Source: Draconibacterium sp. | Lineage (GTDB): Bacteria; Bacteroidota; Bacteroidia; Bacteroidales; Prolixibacteraceae | Direction of reading: 5' to 3' | NCBI GenBank assembly: GCA_027011835.1 | Contig: JALUZN010000213.1 | Location: forward strand, 1 to 9,335 | Length of the DNA stretch: 9,335 nt | Shown here: one piece after another, positions 1-7,281 of the stretch | How the letters are laid out: the number at the start of each line of letters is the position of its first letter | Numbering within the stretch: the first letter of the stretch is position 1 | Notes under the pieces: generated by a model | Databases searched by the model: none | The model's input: the letters and a program-made list of their open reading frames with translations, nothing else | Told to the model about the DNA's origin: nothing | Translations under genes and position numbers: made by a program

Positions 1-7
1 GATAATT

Positions 8-1552
8 ATGAAAAAATTATTTTTATTGTTATTGGTACTCTTTCCAATAATTTTAACTGCCCAAAACAGTTGCGATTTCTTTGATAACGTTAATATTAAA
101 ATTGACAAAACATCATTAAATTCCTCTCAGAGTGATTTTGGGCCGGCATTCGTTAATAACGAATTGTGGTTTTCGGCTTATACTGCCGAAGAAATTGATA
201 AATTAGCAAAAGGCGATACGAAAAATGTCTTTTATAATCTTTTTAAAACAAAACTCGACAATAACGGGAATGCTACAGGAAGTCCGGTTTCAGTATTAGG
301 AGATATTAGTGAAAATTATCATTCCGGCCCGGTTTCGTATTGTGAAAAAACAAAAGAGTTATTTGTAACACTCAGCAACTTCGACAATCCGGACATTAAA
401 AATAAGGTTTACCGAAAAGCTGATATACGGCTTAAAATAATTATAGTAAAAAACGAGGGTAGCACATGGAGAATTACCGGAGAACTACCATTTAATAATC
501 CTAAATATTCCGTTGGGCACCCGGCTGTTTCGGTTACCGGCGACACCCTGTTTTTTGTCTCCGACATTGCAGACAAAGGGAAAGGTGGCACCGATATTTA
601 TATGACTATTCGCAGTAACGGCCAATGGGGCGAAATGAAAAATATTGGAGCATTAAATACTGCTAAAAACGAAATGTTCCCATTTTTATTTAAAGGCAAT
701 ATGTTAATTTTTGCATCGAACGGAATTAAAGATGGCAAAGACGATTTGGATCTCTATTATTCCTGCATCTCTGGAGGAACGTTCTCAAAAGCAAAAGAAT
801 TAAAACAACTGAATTCAGACTCAGATGACTTTGGGCTGGTTATTAATGATAATGAAGAGGTCGGTTATTTTGCTTCGAACAGAACAGGAGGAATAGGAAG
901 TGACGACATTTATAAAGTAGGAATTGAAGGAATATATAATTTGGAATTAACGGTTTTAGACAAAGAGACCATGAGAGAAATTCCAAATCCGAAAGTAAAC
1001 TTTAACGATAATATTTTTGCGGCATTAGTTGGTGTAATTCTAAAACGAGCATTAAGAAAAAATTCAGACTACATAGCCACAACTCAAATAGATGGTTACA
1101 TGAATACTTCTAAAACAATAACAACTAAGGGAAAACCTTACGGAACAATAAAAGAGACTATCGTTTTAGAAAAAGTTAAAGTTGGACAAGTATTTGTGAT
1201 GGAGAATATTTATTATGATTTCGACAAGTGGGATATTCTTCCAGAATCGAAAGTTGAGTTAGACAAACTGGTTAAAGTAATGAATGATAATCCGAGTTGG
1301 AAAGTTGAGCTAGGTTCGCATACCGACTGTAGAGGAAGCGATGCCTACAACGAGAAGTTAAGTCAGAAAAGGTCTGAATCGGCTGTTGAATATATTGTTA
1401 GCAAAGGAATCAGTCAGGACAGAATAATTGCAAAAGGGTACGGCGAAAGTCAATTAGTAAATAAATGCCACGATGGAGTTCCCTGCACCGAAGCAGAACA
1501 TCGCCAAAACCGTAGAACCGAATTTAAAATATTAGAAATGGATGGGAAATGA
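8..1552 (+). CDS. OmpA-family outer-membrane/peptidoglycan-binding protein with PD40 propeller repeats
   Basis: The 514-residue protein starts with a typical export signal (KK, then a Leu/Ile-rich core, probable cleavage after Ala18 in LTA-Q). Residues about 40-305 contain repeats of the PD40/WD40-like type, with recurring blocks such as SDFGPAF, GHPAVSVTGDTLFFVSD, GGTDIYM, LDLYYS and GSDDIYKV, so a beta-propeller is expected. Residues about 311-390 open like a carboxypeptidase-regulatory-like domain (LTVLDKETMREIPNPKV). Residues about 395-510 are an OmpA C-terminal domain with the peptidoglycan-contact pair Asp440 (SHTD) and Arg455 (LSQKR), spaced 15 apart as in E. coli OmpA, and the family ending NRRTEF. 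The protein should sit in the periplasm or outer membrane and bind the cell wall. PD40-OmpA proteins are common in Bacteroidota; some, such as PorE, serve type IX secretion, but this one lacks a visible N-terminal TPR region, so that role is not claimed. The start follows an A/T-rich leader only 7 bases long in the window, so its promoter is not visible. Confidence 0.9.
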   Translation: MKKLFLLLLVLFPIILTAQNSCDFFDNVNIKIDKTSLNSSQSDFGPAFVNNELWFSAYTAEEIDKLAKGDTKNVFYNLFKTKLDNNGNATGSPVSVLGDISENYHSGPVSYCEKTKELFVTLSNFDNPDIKNKVYRKADIRLKIIIVKNEGSTWRITGELPFNNPKYSVGHPAVSVTGDTLFFVSDIADKGKGGTDIYMTIRSNGQWGEMKNIGALNTAKNEMFPFLFKGNMLIFASNGIKDGKDDLDLYYSCISGGTFSKAKELKQLNSDSDDFGLVINDNEEVGYFASNRTGGIGSDDIYKVGIEGIYNLELTVLDKETMREIPNPKVNFNDNIFAALVGVILKRALRKNSDYIATTQIDGYMNTSKTITTKGKPYGTIKETIVLEKVKVGQVFVMENIYYDFDKWDILPESKVELDKLVKVMNDNPSWKVELGSHTDCRGSDAYNEKLSQKRSESAVEYIVSKGISQDRIIAKGYGESQLVNKCHDGVPCTEAEHRQNRRTEFKILEMDGK

Positions 1553-1576
1553 TAAATTCCTATTTAATGCAAACGG

Positions 1577-1608
1577 AAAAGCTACTTGTTTAACAAGTAG
1601 CTTTTTTT
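1577..1608. terminator. Rho-independent terminator between convergent genes
   Basis: The arms GCTACTTG and CAAGTAGC (1581-1588 and 1594-1601) are perfect complements around a 5-base loop. The stem is lengthened by AAAA/TTTT on the outside, and a run of seven T follows on the + strand. It lies 24 bases after the OmpA-family stop codon and 43 bases beyond the pepD stop on the other strand. On the - strand the hairpin is followed by only four T, so it should work best for the + strand gene and perhaps serve both. Confidence 0.9.
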
Positions 1609-1651
1609 GTACATTAATCCGTCTGTTTTCCCCGATTTTACCGAAGAAGAG

Positions 1652-3106
1652 TTACTTTATATTTTCAAGAACATCAATCAAATGTGTCCAGAATTTGCCT
1701 GTTGTTTCAATATTTAATCTTTCGTTTGGTGAATGTGCCCCTAAAATTGTGGGTCCAAACGATACCATATCGAGGTTGGGATATTTTTCGAGGAAAAGCC
1801 CACATTCGAGTCCGGCATGAATGGAACGAACAACAGGAGTAACACCAAAAAGCTTTTTATACGAGTTGACAGTTGTCTTAACAATTTTCGAGTTGGGGTT
1901 TGGTGTCCACCCCGGATATCCGTCGGAATGAACAACCTCTGCTCCGGCAAGTTCAAAAACCGACTCAACCATTTTTGCTACCGATTTTTTTTGGCTTTCC
2001 ACTTCGCTCCGCTGGCTGGTTGTTATTAAAATTTTATTCTCATCAATAAATTTTACCGACGCCAAATTGGTCGATGTTTCAACCATTCCCTCGATACGCT
2101 TGCTCATACCCATAACTCCGTGCGGACAGGCACAAATAGCTCTCATCAATTTCTGCTGTGTTTTGCAATTTATTACAAAGTCGGGTGTATCAACATCCTC
2201 AACAAAAAATCTCATTTCGGGTTCTGTCAACAAATAGTCCGATTTTGTTTGAATAGAATATTTTTCCAATTCATCAATAAAACTGTCCTTTTCGTTTTCG
2301 TGAACAGCAACAACAGCAAACGCTTCTCTGGCAATTGCATTCCGCAAATTACCACCATCGAAAACAGCAATTTTTATTTCGTGTTTTAATGAAACCCCGA
2401 GCAAAAACCGGTTTAATATTTTATTTGCGTTTCCTCTGTTTTTATCTATATCGTCGCCCGAATGGCCCCCTAAAAGTCCGGTTACTCCTATTCTTACTGC
2501 AACAAACCCGGCAGGTACTTTGTCCCGTGTATACGAGAATGTTGCCAATGTATCAACTCCTCCTGCACAACCAATAAAAATCTCTCCCTCATCTTCCGAG
2601 TCAAGATTCAATAAAATATTTCCCGATAAAAATCCGGGTTCTATACCAAATGCACCCGACATTCCCGACTCTTCGTCAACCGTAAAGAAACACTCAATAG
2701 CACCGTGTTTTAATGTCGAAGATGACAATACGGCAAGTTGAGCAGCCATCCCAATTCCACAATCGGCACCCAAAGTTGTACCGTTTGCTTTTACCCACCC
2801 CTCCTCTATTCTAAGTTCAATAGAATCGGTATCGAAATCGAAGTCCACATCCGAATTCTTTTCACAAACCATATCCATATGCGTTTGTAAAATAACGGCA
2901 GGAACATTCTCCATCCCATTTGTTGCAGGCTTTAAAATTAAAACATTCCCAACAGAATCGGTTTTTGCTTCTAACCTGTTTTGAACAGCAAAATCAAGCA
3001 AAAACTGCCTTATCTTCTCCTCTTTTTTCGAAGGACGTGGTACTTTACTAATAGCTTCGAAATAGGAAAACAGCGGCTGAGGACTTATCCGGGAAAGTTT
3101 CTTCAT
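1652..3106 (-). CDS. pepD: Aminoacyl-histidine dipeptidase (cytosol nonspecific dipeptidase), M20 family
   Basis: The 484-residue protein has no signal peptide and is expected to be a cytosolic zinc dipeptidase that cleaves Xaa-His and other dipeptides. The M20/PepD metal and catalytic residues are all visible: His76 and Asp78 in THMDMV, bridging Asp115 in LGADCGIGMAA, catalytic Glu145 and metal ligand Glu146 in VDEESGMSGAFG, Asp169 in NLDSEDEGE, and His458 in GAHSPNE. A lid/dimerisation domain lies between about residues 185 and 390 (GLLGGHSGDDI near its start). Length and motif spacing match the PepD family closely. The gene is single, converges with the OmpA-family gene, and is divergent from the porin gene. 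The start ATG is preceded on its strand by an A/T-rich leader without a Shine-Dalgarno sequence; the N-terminal sequence LSRISPQPLFSYFEAISKVPRPS is split here only by the family-typical pattern PLFSYFEAIS-KVPRPS, which supports this start. Confidence 0.95.
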   Translation of the reverse strand: MKKLSRISPQPLFSYFEAISKVPRPSKKEEKIRQFLLDFAVQNRLEAKTDSVGNVLILKPATNGMENVPAVILQTHMDMVCEKNSDVDFDFDTDSIELRIEEGWVKANGTTLGADCGIGMAAQLAVLSSSTLKHGAIECFFTVDEESGMSGAFGIEPGFLSGNILLNLDSEDEGEIFIGCAGGVDTLATFSYTRDKVPAGFVAVRIGVTGLLGGHSGDDIDKNRGNANKILNRFLLGVSLKHEIKIAVFDGGNLRNAIAREAFAVVAVHENEKDSFIDELEKYSIQTKSDYLLTEPEMRFFVEDVDTPDFVINCKTQQKLMRAICACPHGVMGMSKRIEGMVETSTNLASVKFIDENKILITTSQRSEVESQKKSVAKMVESVFELAGAEVVHSDGYPGWTPNPNSKIVKTTVNSYKKLFGVTPVVRSIHAGLECGLFLEKYPNLDMVSFGPTILGAHSPNERLNIETTGKFWTHLIDVLENIK

Positions 3107-3134
3107 ACTAATTAGAGTTACTGTATTCTTTTTT

Positions 3135-3169
3135 AAAAGTTACATTTAAATACTTGTGCGATTTACAAA
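3135..3169 (-). promoter_or_regulatory. Candidate proximal promoter for pepD
   Basis: Read on the - strand, TTTG (3169-3166) is followed after 23 bases by TAACTTTT (3142-3135), which matches TAnnTTTG except for the last base. The position, about 30 bases before the pepD start, is more usual than that of the distal candidate, but the spacing is slightly too long and the box is imperfect. Confidence 0.2.
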
Positions 3170-3328
3170 AAGAAGTTTACAAATCATAATTACCAGCTCT
3201 CCTTTCTCAATTTTGGACACAATTTGTGTGATAAAAAAAATAGTCTATTTTTATAACCTTATTAATTATCAGATTGTAAATGTGAGATATGAAACAAAAC
3301 CAGGCTTTTTAAACAAACACGTTTAATA

Positions 3329-3359
3329 CAAATTTACCATCTGCATATTTCGCAAACAA
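3329..3359 (-). promoter_or_regulatory. Candidate Bacteroidota-type promoter for pepD (distal)
   Basis: Read on the - strand, TTG (3359-3357) is followed after 20 bases by TAAATTTG (3336-3329), an exact fit to the TAnnTTTG -7 box and to the normal 19-21 base spacing of the primary sigma factor of Bacteroidota. It would give a leader of roughly 215 bases before pepD, which is long, so the fit could be chance in A/T-rich DNA. Confidence 0.35.
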
Positions 3360-3414
3360 CCAGTGAGTTACAGACAACAAAACATACTAACATCATCTTA
3401 TTCAACAAAAAGTT

Positions 3415-4863
3415 ATGCTGAGATTTAAACATAAATTATTTGCCCTGCTGCTACTCGTTATTTCAATTAATTCGTTTGCACAAGTAACTTACCAATTACC
3501 CGAAAAAGACGGATTCTCGTTTGGCTCGTACGGAAGAGTTGGAGTTGATTGGTCGTTCGAACACGGTGGGTCAATTGGCCGTAGATTAAATCTGAATAAT
3601 ATGGGAAGTATTGGCGGGAGAATGGAAGAACAAGATTATCTGGAGTTGTATCCTGCTTTTCATTTTACCCCATTTAAAAAAGACGACCCAACATTGATTA
3701 AAGTCCAGATGCGTTTTGCTGTTTATTCACAAAGTCTTTCACTTTTTGGCAACTCGTCGACCAGTAGTATTGGAGGTTTAACAATTGCGATGCCCGAAAT
3801 TTATGCCGAAGCAAAAAATATTAACGGAAAAGATTTAAACATTTGGATTGGCGCCCGTTTATATCGAACCGAAGAGCTGTTCATTGCCGACCACTTCTTT
3901 TTCGATGACCACTCGGGACAAGGTTTTGGCATTGAATATAAACACACACGGTTTAGCACTTTCTTTGTTTCGTCAACCGATACTTCGTCGAATGTCCCCC
4001 CCTATTTTTACCTGAATATTGGGAACGGCGTATCGAATATTGCACTCAGGCAGCGTGTTGTTGGCGTAATAGACCATGAATTTTCTCTTGCAGAAAACAA
4101 TAAACTTACTGTAATGGGCGAATTTCATTACATGAGCAAAACCAACACCGATGAAAATGAGGTAACTCCCATTGAAGAACCCGACGACAGCACAGATATT
4201 TATTTAAACTACCCGATGGATTATGGCCTTGTTTTTGGAACAAAACTGATTACAAATTTTAAAAATAAATATGGCGATGGAATAAATAAACTTGCCATTA
4301 GATATGGCACACGAATTGCCAATGGTGGCGATGGCGGAGTATCGAAAACATGGCTTACTTTTGGAGCACCCGATTTAAACAAAGTTAACTATTCAAAAGC
4401 ATACTCATTAGCTATTGTCGAAGAGGTAAAATTTAATTTGTCTGAGAATAATAATTTTAATGGGTACATTGTTTTTACACAAAGTAAAGGTGGTGCACAA
4501 ACCGACGGGAAAGCAAAAACATACTGGGGACGCGAGGTTTATAACCGCAAAAAAGATCTTACTTTTGGCTTTCGCGACACTTATTATATAAAACCAAAAT
4601 TTCATCTGCTCACCGAGTTCCATTACTCGCAACGCAAAGATGGCACCGATAATATGTACCGTTTTCAAAAAATAAGCATTGCTCCAACACTGGTTCCCAC
4701 AGGCAAAAAAGATACGGGCGCCCGCCCCCATTTACGATTTGTCTGCTCGCTGGCACATTACAACAATGCCGCAAAAGAAAACCTGTACTCACCGTTTTTA
4801 CAATTTGTAGGTCATAAACAGTGGGGCTACTATTTTGGTGTAAAAATGGAGTGGTGGATTTAA
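3415..4863 (+). CDS. Maltoporin (LamB)-family carbohydrate porin
   Basis: The 482-residue protein has a signal peptide (basic start, LFALLLLVISIN core, cleavage probably after FA at residue 22). The mature part starts with the LamB-like pattern FSFGSYGRVGVDWS, then GGRMEEQDYLELYPAF, comparable with GYARSGIGWT and GNECETYAELKL of E. coli LamB. It continues with alternating amphipathic strands, a SGQGFGIEY block similar to the GPGAGLENI region, and ends in GVKMEWWI, close to the LamB ending QMEIWW. An 18-strand outer-membrane barrel for sugar diffusion is therefore inferred. Which sugar passes cannot be read from the sequence, and no sugar-use genes lie beside it, so no lamB symbol is given. 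A run of seven C at 3996-4002 lies inside the gene. rluF follows 11 bases downstream. The start lacks a Shine-Dalgarno sequence but sits directly before the signal peptide. Confidence 0.85.
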   Translation: MLRFKHKLFALLLLVISINSFAQVTYQLPEKDGFSFGSYGRVGVDWSFEHGGSIGRRLNLNNMGSIGGRMEEQDYLELYPAFHFTPFKKDDPTLIKVQMRFAVYSQSLSLFGNSSTSSIGGLTIAMPEIYAEAKNINGKDLNIWIGARLYRTEELFIADHFFFDDHSGQGFGIEYKHTRFSTFFVSSTDTSSNVPPYFYLNIGNGVSNIALRQRVVGVIDHEFSLAENNKLTVMGEFHYMSKTNTDENEVTPIEEPDDSTDIYLNYPMDYGLVFGTKLITNFKNKYGDGINKLAIRYGTRIANGGDGGVSKTWLTFGAPDLNKVNYSKAYSLAIVEEVKFNLSENNNFNGYIVFTQSKGGAQTDGKAKTYWGREVYNRKKDLTFGFRDTYYIKPKFHLLTEFHYSQRKDGTDNMYRFQKISIAPTLVPTGKKDTGARPHLRFVCSLAHYNNAAKENLYSPFLQFVGHKQWGYYFGVKMEWWI

Positions 4864-4874
4864 TACCAAAACAG

Positions 4875-5606
4875 ATGAAACCAATGAACGAAAAACGGCT
4901 GAATAAAGCGATTTCCGAAACCGGGTTCTGCTCGCGTCGCGAAGCCGATAAACTCATTGAAAAAAAAAGGGTAGTAGTAAATGGTGAAGTTGCCGGACTT
5001 GGGGTAAAAGTTACACCCACCGACACAATTCAAATTGATGGAAAAACAATAAAGAAAGAGACAAAAAATATCTACCTCGCATTTAACAAACCGGTGGGAA
5101 TTACCTGTACAACCGACACTTCAATAAAAAGCAATATCATTAGTTTTATTAATTATGGTGAACGGATTTTCCCCATTGGGCGACTTGACAAACCCAGCGA
5201 AGGACTTATTTTTTTAACCAACGACGGCGATATTGTAAACAAAATCCTTCGTTCGCAAAACAACCACGAAAAAGAGTACATAGTTACCGTAAATAAGAAT
5301 ATAACTTCTGCATTTTTGAAACGAATGCGAAATGGCGTTCCTATTTTAGATACGGTTACAAAAAAATGCCGGGTCGATAAAATTGACAATCGGACTTTCT
5401 CGATTGTGCTTACACAAGGATTAAACCGCCAAATTCGGAGAATGTGTAACTATTTAGGCTACGAAGTAAAAACGCTGAAAAGAGTAAGAATTATGAACAT
5501 CGGTTTGGGAAATTTGAAAACTGGGAAATACCGCTCGTTTTCTTCGTCAGAACTTAGCGAGATATTAATGCTGGTTGAAAACTCGAGCAAAACAAAAGAG
5601 GGCTAA
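4875..5606 (+). CDS. rluF: 23S rRNA pseudouridine synthase, RluF type
   Basis: The 243-residue product has an N-terminal S4 RNA-binding domain (about residues 6-60: RLNKAISETGFCSRREADKL) and a pseudouridine synthase domain of the RsuA/RluB/E/F group. The catalytic Asp105 lies in FPIGRLDKPSEGL, followed by the family blocks NHEKEYIVTV, GVPILDTVTKKCRV and QGLNRQIRRMC, which match E. coli RluF (catalytic Asp107) almost segment by segment. RluF converts U2604 of 23S rRNA to pseudouridine. The frame is open upstream to an ATG at 4821, but that would overlap the porin gene by 43 bases and add residues unrelated to the family, so the ATG at 4875 (or the one at 4884) is preferred. The gap of 11 bases after the porin suggests a shared transcript. 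An A9 run at 4960-4968 encodes part of the S4 domain. Confidence 0.93.
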   Translation: MKPMNEKRLNKAISETGFCSRREADKLIEKKRVVVNGEVAGLGVKVTPTDTIQIDGKTIKKETKNIYLAFNKPVGITCTTDTSIKSNIISFINYGERIFPIGRLDKPSEGLIFLTNDGDIVNKILRSQNNHEKEYIVTVNKNITSAFLKRMRNGVPILDTVTKKCRVDKIDNRTFSIVLTQGLNRQIRRMCNYLGYEVKTLKRVRIMNIGLGNLKTGKYRSFSSSELSEILMLVENSSKTKEG

Positions 5607-5673
5607 CACCAAATTCAGTTAACTCATTTTAATCGTAATAGTTTTTATTAGTTTTACATATTCAATTCTTATT

Positions 5674-7086
5674 ATGAGCGAAACAAAACACAAATTATCG
5701 TTTAAGTCGTTTTCGGGAAAAACTATTTTAGAGGGAATGCCCGAACTTGCCTACGTTTTTTCGAAAGACGATAAAATGTTAATGTGGAACAAAAACATTG
5801 AGGCTATTCTTGGCTATTCCCCCGAAGAGCTGCTATATAAATCCGGATCAGACTTTATTGGAAAAGAATTTAGAGATAAAACCACCGAAGCAATAACAAA
5901 AATATTTACCGAAAAAAACCAACAAACAATAGAGTACAACTTAGTAACAAAGTCGGGCGAAAAGTTGCCATACATTGGTTCGGGCAGTTATGCCGTTGTC
6001 GATGGCGAAGAGTGCTTTATTGGCATGGCAATCAGTATTGGCAAATTAAAAAGTGCCGAAAACAAATTAATTGCGCAGGTTGAAGAGATAAATAAATTAA
6101 AAAACCAACTCGAAGCTGAAAACATTTACCTGCGCAACGAGATAGAAAACACACACGATTTTAAAAACATAATTGGCAACAGCGACTCGTTAATGCACAG
6201 TTTGTTCAGAGTAGAGCAGGTGGCAAAAACCGATTCTACGGTGTTGCTCGAAGGAGAAACCGGAACCGGAAAAGAGCTTTTTGCTATTGCCATTCATAAC
6301 AAAAGTAATCGTAAAAACAGACCTTTTGTAAAAGTGAACTGCGCCTCGTTGCCTGCATCGCTAATCGAAAGCGAACTTTTTGGGCACGAAAAAGGGTCAT
6401 TTTCCGGAGCTATTCAAAAACAGATTGGGCGATTTGAATTAGCCAACGGAGGCACCCTCTTTCTCGACGAAATTGGCGAAATCCCAATAGAGCTACAATC
6501 GAAACTGTTACGCGTTTTACAGGAAGGTGAGTTCGAACGAATTGGCAGCCCAAAAACCATTAAAGTTGATGTGCGGATTATTGCCGCCACAAACCGAAAC
6601 CTCGAAGAGTTAATTAAACTAAAACAGTTCAGAAAAGACCTCTATTACCGAATTAACGTGTACCCAATAACAATTGCACCACTGCGCGAAAGGCTTTCCG
6701 ACATTCCCCTGTTAACCGAACATTTTATGAAACGGTGCAACATCAACCTCGGCAAAAATGTTAGCCGCATTACTAAAAAAACCATTAAACAACTTCAGGC
6801 TTATTCGTGGCCGGGCAACATTCGCGAGCTCGAAAATATTATTGAACGTGCGGTTATTATCTCATCCGGGAATTCGCTTCTGGTAGAACCGCTTCTAAAA
6901 CCCGAATTTGAAAAAGAAGATGAATTGCTCCCTTTGGCCGAATACGAAAAACAATACATTATTAAAGTCCTCAGGAAAACATTCTGGAAAGTTGATGGAC
7001 AAAACGGAGCTGCAAGAATATTGGGAATGCATCCCGAAACGTTACGGTCGCGCATGAGAAAGCTTGAAATAAAACGCCCAAACTAA
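5674..7086 (+). CDS. PAS-domain sigma-54-dependent transcriptional activator (AAA+, Fis-type HTH)
   Basis: The 470-residue protein has three parts. Residues about 18-123 look like a PAS sensor domain (ELAYVFSKDDKMLMWNKN, ILGYSPEEL, TKSGEKLPYIGSG). Residues about 125-160 form a probable coiled-coil linker. Residues about 166-400 are the sigma-54 activator AAA+ domain: Walker A GETGTGKE (194-201), sigma-54 contact loop GSFSGA (241-246, a variant of GAFTGA), Walker B TLFLDE (261-266), sensor I ATNRN, arginine fingers Arg320 and Arg326 in FRKDLYYR, and sensor II WPGNIRELEN. Residues about 443-465 are a Fis-type helix-turn-helix (NGAARILGMHPETLRSRMRKL). It should use ATP to open RNA polymerase-sigma-54 promoters. 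There is no receiver domain, so control is more likely by a ligand, redox state or partner at the PAS domain than by phosphorylation. A NifA-like or FhlA-like identity is not supported. The start ATG lies 67 bases after rluF. Its target may be the downstream small gene plus lipoprotein gene, but this is inference. Confidence 0.93.
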   Translation: MSETKHKLSFKSFSGKTILEGMPELAYVFSKDDKMLMWNKNIEAILGYSPEELLYKSGSDFIGKEFRDKTTEAITKIFTEKNQQTIEYNLVTKSGEKLPYIGSGSYAVVDGEECFIGMAISIGKLKSAENKLIAQVEEINKLKNQLEAENIYLRNEIENTHDFKNIIGNSDSLMHSLFRVEQVAKTDSTVLLEGETGTGKELFAIAIHNKSNRKNRPFVKVNCASLPASLIESELFGHEKGSFSGAIQKQIGRFELANGGTLFLDEIGEIPIELQSKLLRVLQEGEFERIGSPKTIKVDVRIIAATNRNLEELIKLKQFRKDLYYRINVYPITIAPLRERLSDIPLLTEHFMKRCNINLGKNVSRITKKTIKQLQAYSWPGNIRELENIIERAVIISSGNSLLVEPLLKPEFEKEDELLPLAEYEKQYIIKVLRKTFWKVDGQNGAARILGMHPETLRSRMRKLEIKRPN

Positions 7087-7094
7087 AACACTGC

Positions 7095-7132
7095 CATTAT
7101 ATTTAACGATTATCGTTATATATAATGTTTTT
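7095..7132 (+). terminator. A/T-rich hairpin with T tract after the sigma-54 activator gene
   Basis: CATTATATTTAACGAT (7095-7110) and ATCGTTATATATAATG (7112-7127) are complementary at 15 of 16 positions around a single central base, giving a usable stem with a small loop. Five T follow (7128-7132). It starts 9 bases after the stop codon of the regulator gene, the expected place for an intrinsic terminator. The stem is poor in G/C, so termination may be weak, and the symmetric core AACGATTATCGTT could instead be a protein-binding site. Confidence 0.6.
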
Positions 7133-7158
7133 ACGCATACCACAGAATATTTTTACGC
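7128..7158 (+). repeat. Direct repeat TTTTTACGC, 22-base pitch
   Basis: TTTTTACGC occurs at 7128-7136 and again at 7150-7158, a start-to-start distance of 22 bases, about two helical turns. Both copies are followed within a few bases by CCACA. The first copy shares its T tract with the hairpin just upstream. It lies in the 195-base gap before the small gene at 7282 and could be paired binding sites for a regulator or a chance repeat. Confidence 0.4.
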
Positions 7159-7281
7159 CACAAAACAAACCCAACACACTACCTATCAATAACTTACAAA
7201 ACATCCTAAAAAATAACCCTATTTTGAACTAAACAGCAACTCCATTGTATTATAGTTAAGTTTATAATCTAAAAATAGATA

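Larger units (their letters stand above)
3107..3414. other. Divergent intergenic region between pepD and the porin gene
   Basis: This 308-base, very A/T-rich stretch must hold promoters for both divergent transcripts. It contains two possible - strand promoters for pepD (listed separately), a 13-base palindrome ACACAATTTGTGT at 3217-3229, and an A8 run at 3233-3240. No convincing TAnnTTTG element was found on the + strand for the porin gene, and no open reading frame or tRNA-like structure was recognised. Confidence 0.6.

Noticed and set aside
1542..1820. 92-codon + strand open frame after the OmpA-family gene
   Set aside because: It runs through the terminator hairpin and then antisense to pepD; the translation has no family resemblance.
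1741..2741. Several open frames inside pepD on both strands
   Set aside because: They are other-frame readings of a gene whose full set of catalytic residues is intact.
3214..3228. TGGACACAATTTGTG as a sigma-54 promoter for the porin
   Set aside because: The -12 part is TGTG or TTGT rather than TTGC, the spacing is one base off in the better alignment, and it is about 190 bases from the start codon.
4821..4874. Earlier in-frame start for rluF
   Set aside because: It would overlap the porin gene, and the extra 18 residues have no counterpart in RluF proteins, which begin close to the S4 domain.
4408..5026. Two - strand open frames across the porin/rluF junction
   Set aside because: They are antisense to two well-supported genes and show Ser/Phe-rich, family-free translations.
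5649..5656. TAGTTTTA as a -7 promoter box for the sigma-54 activator gene
   Set aside because: The last base does not match and no TTG box lies 19-21 bases upstream, so it is not distinguishable from A/T-rich background.
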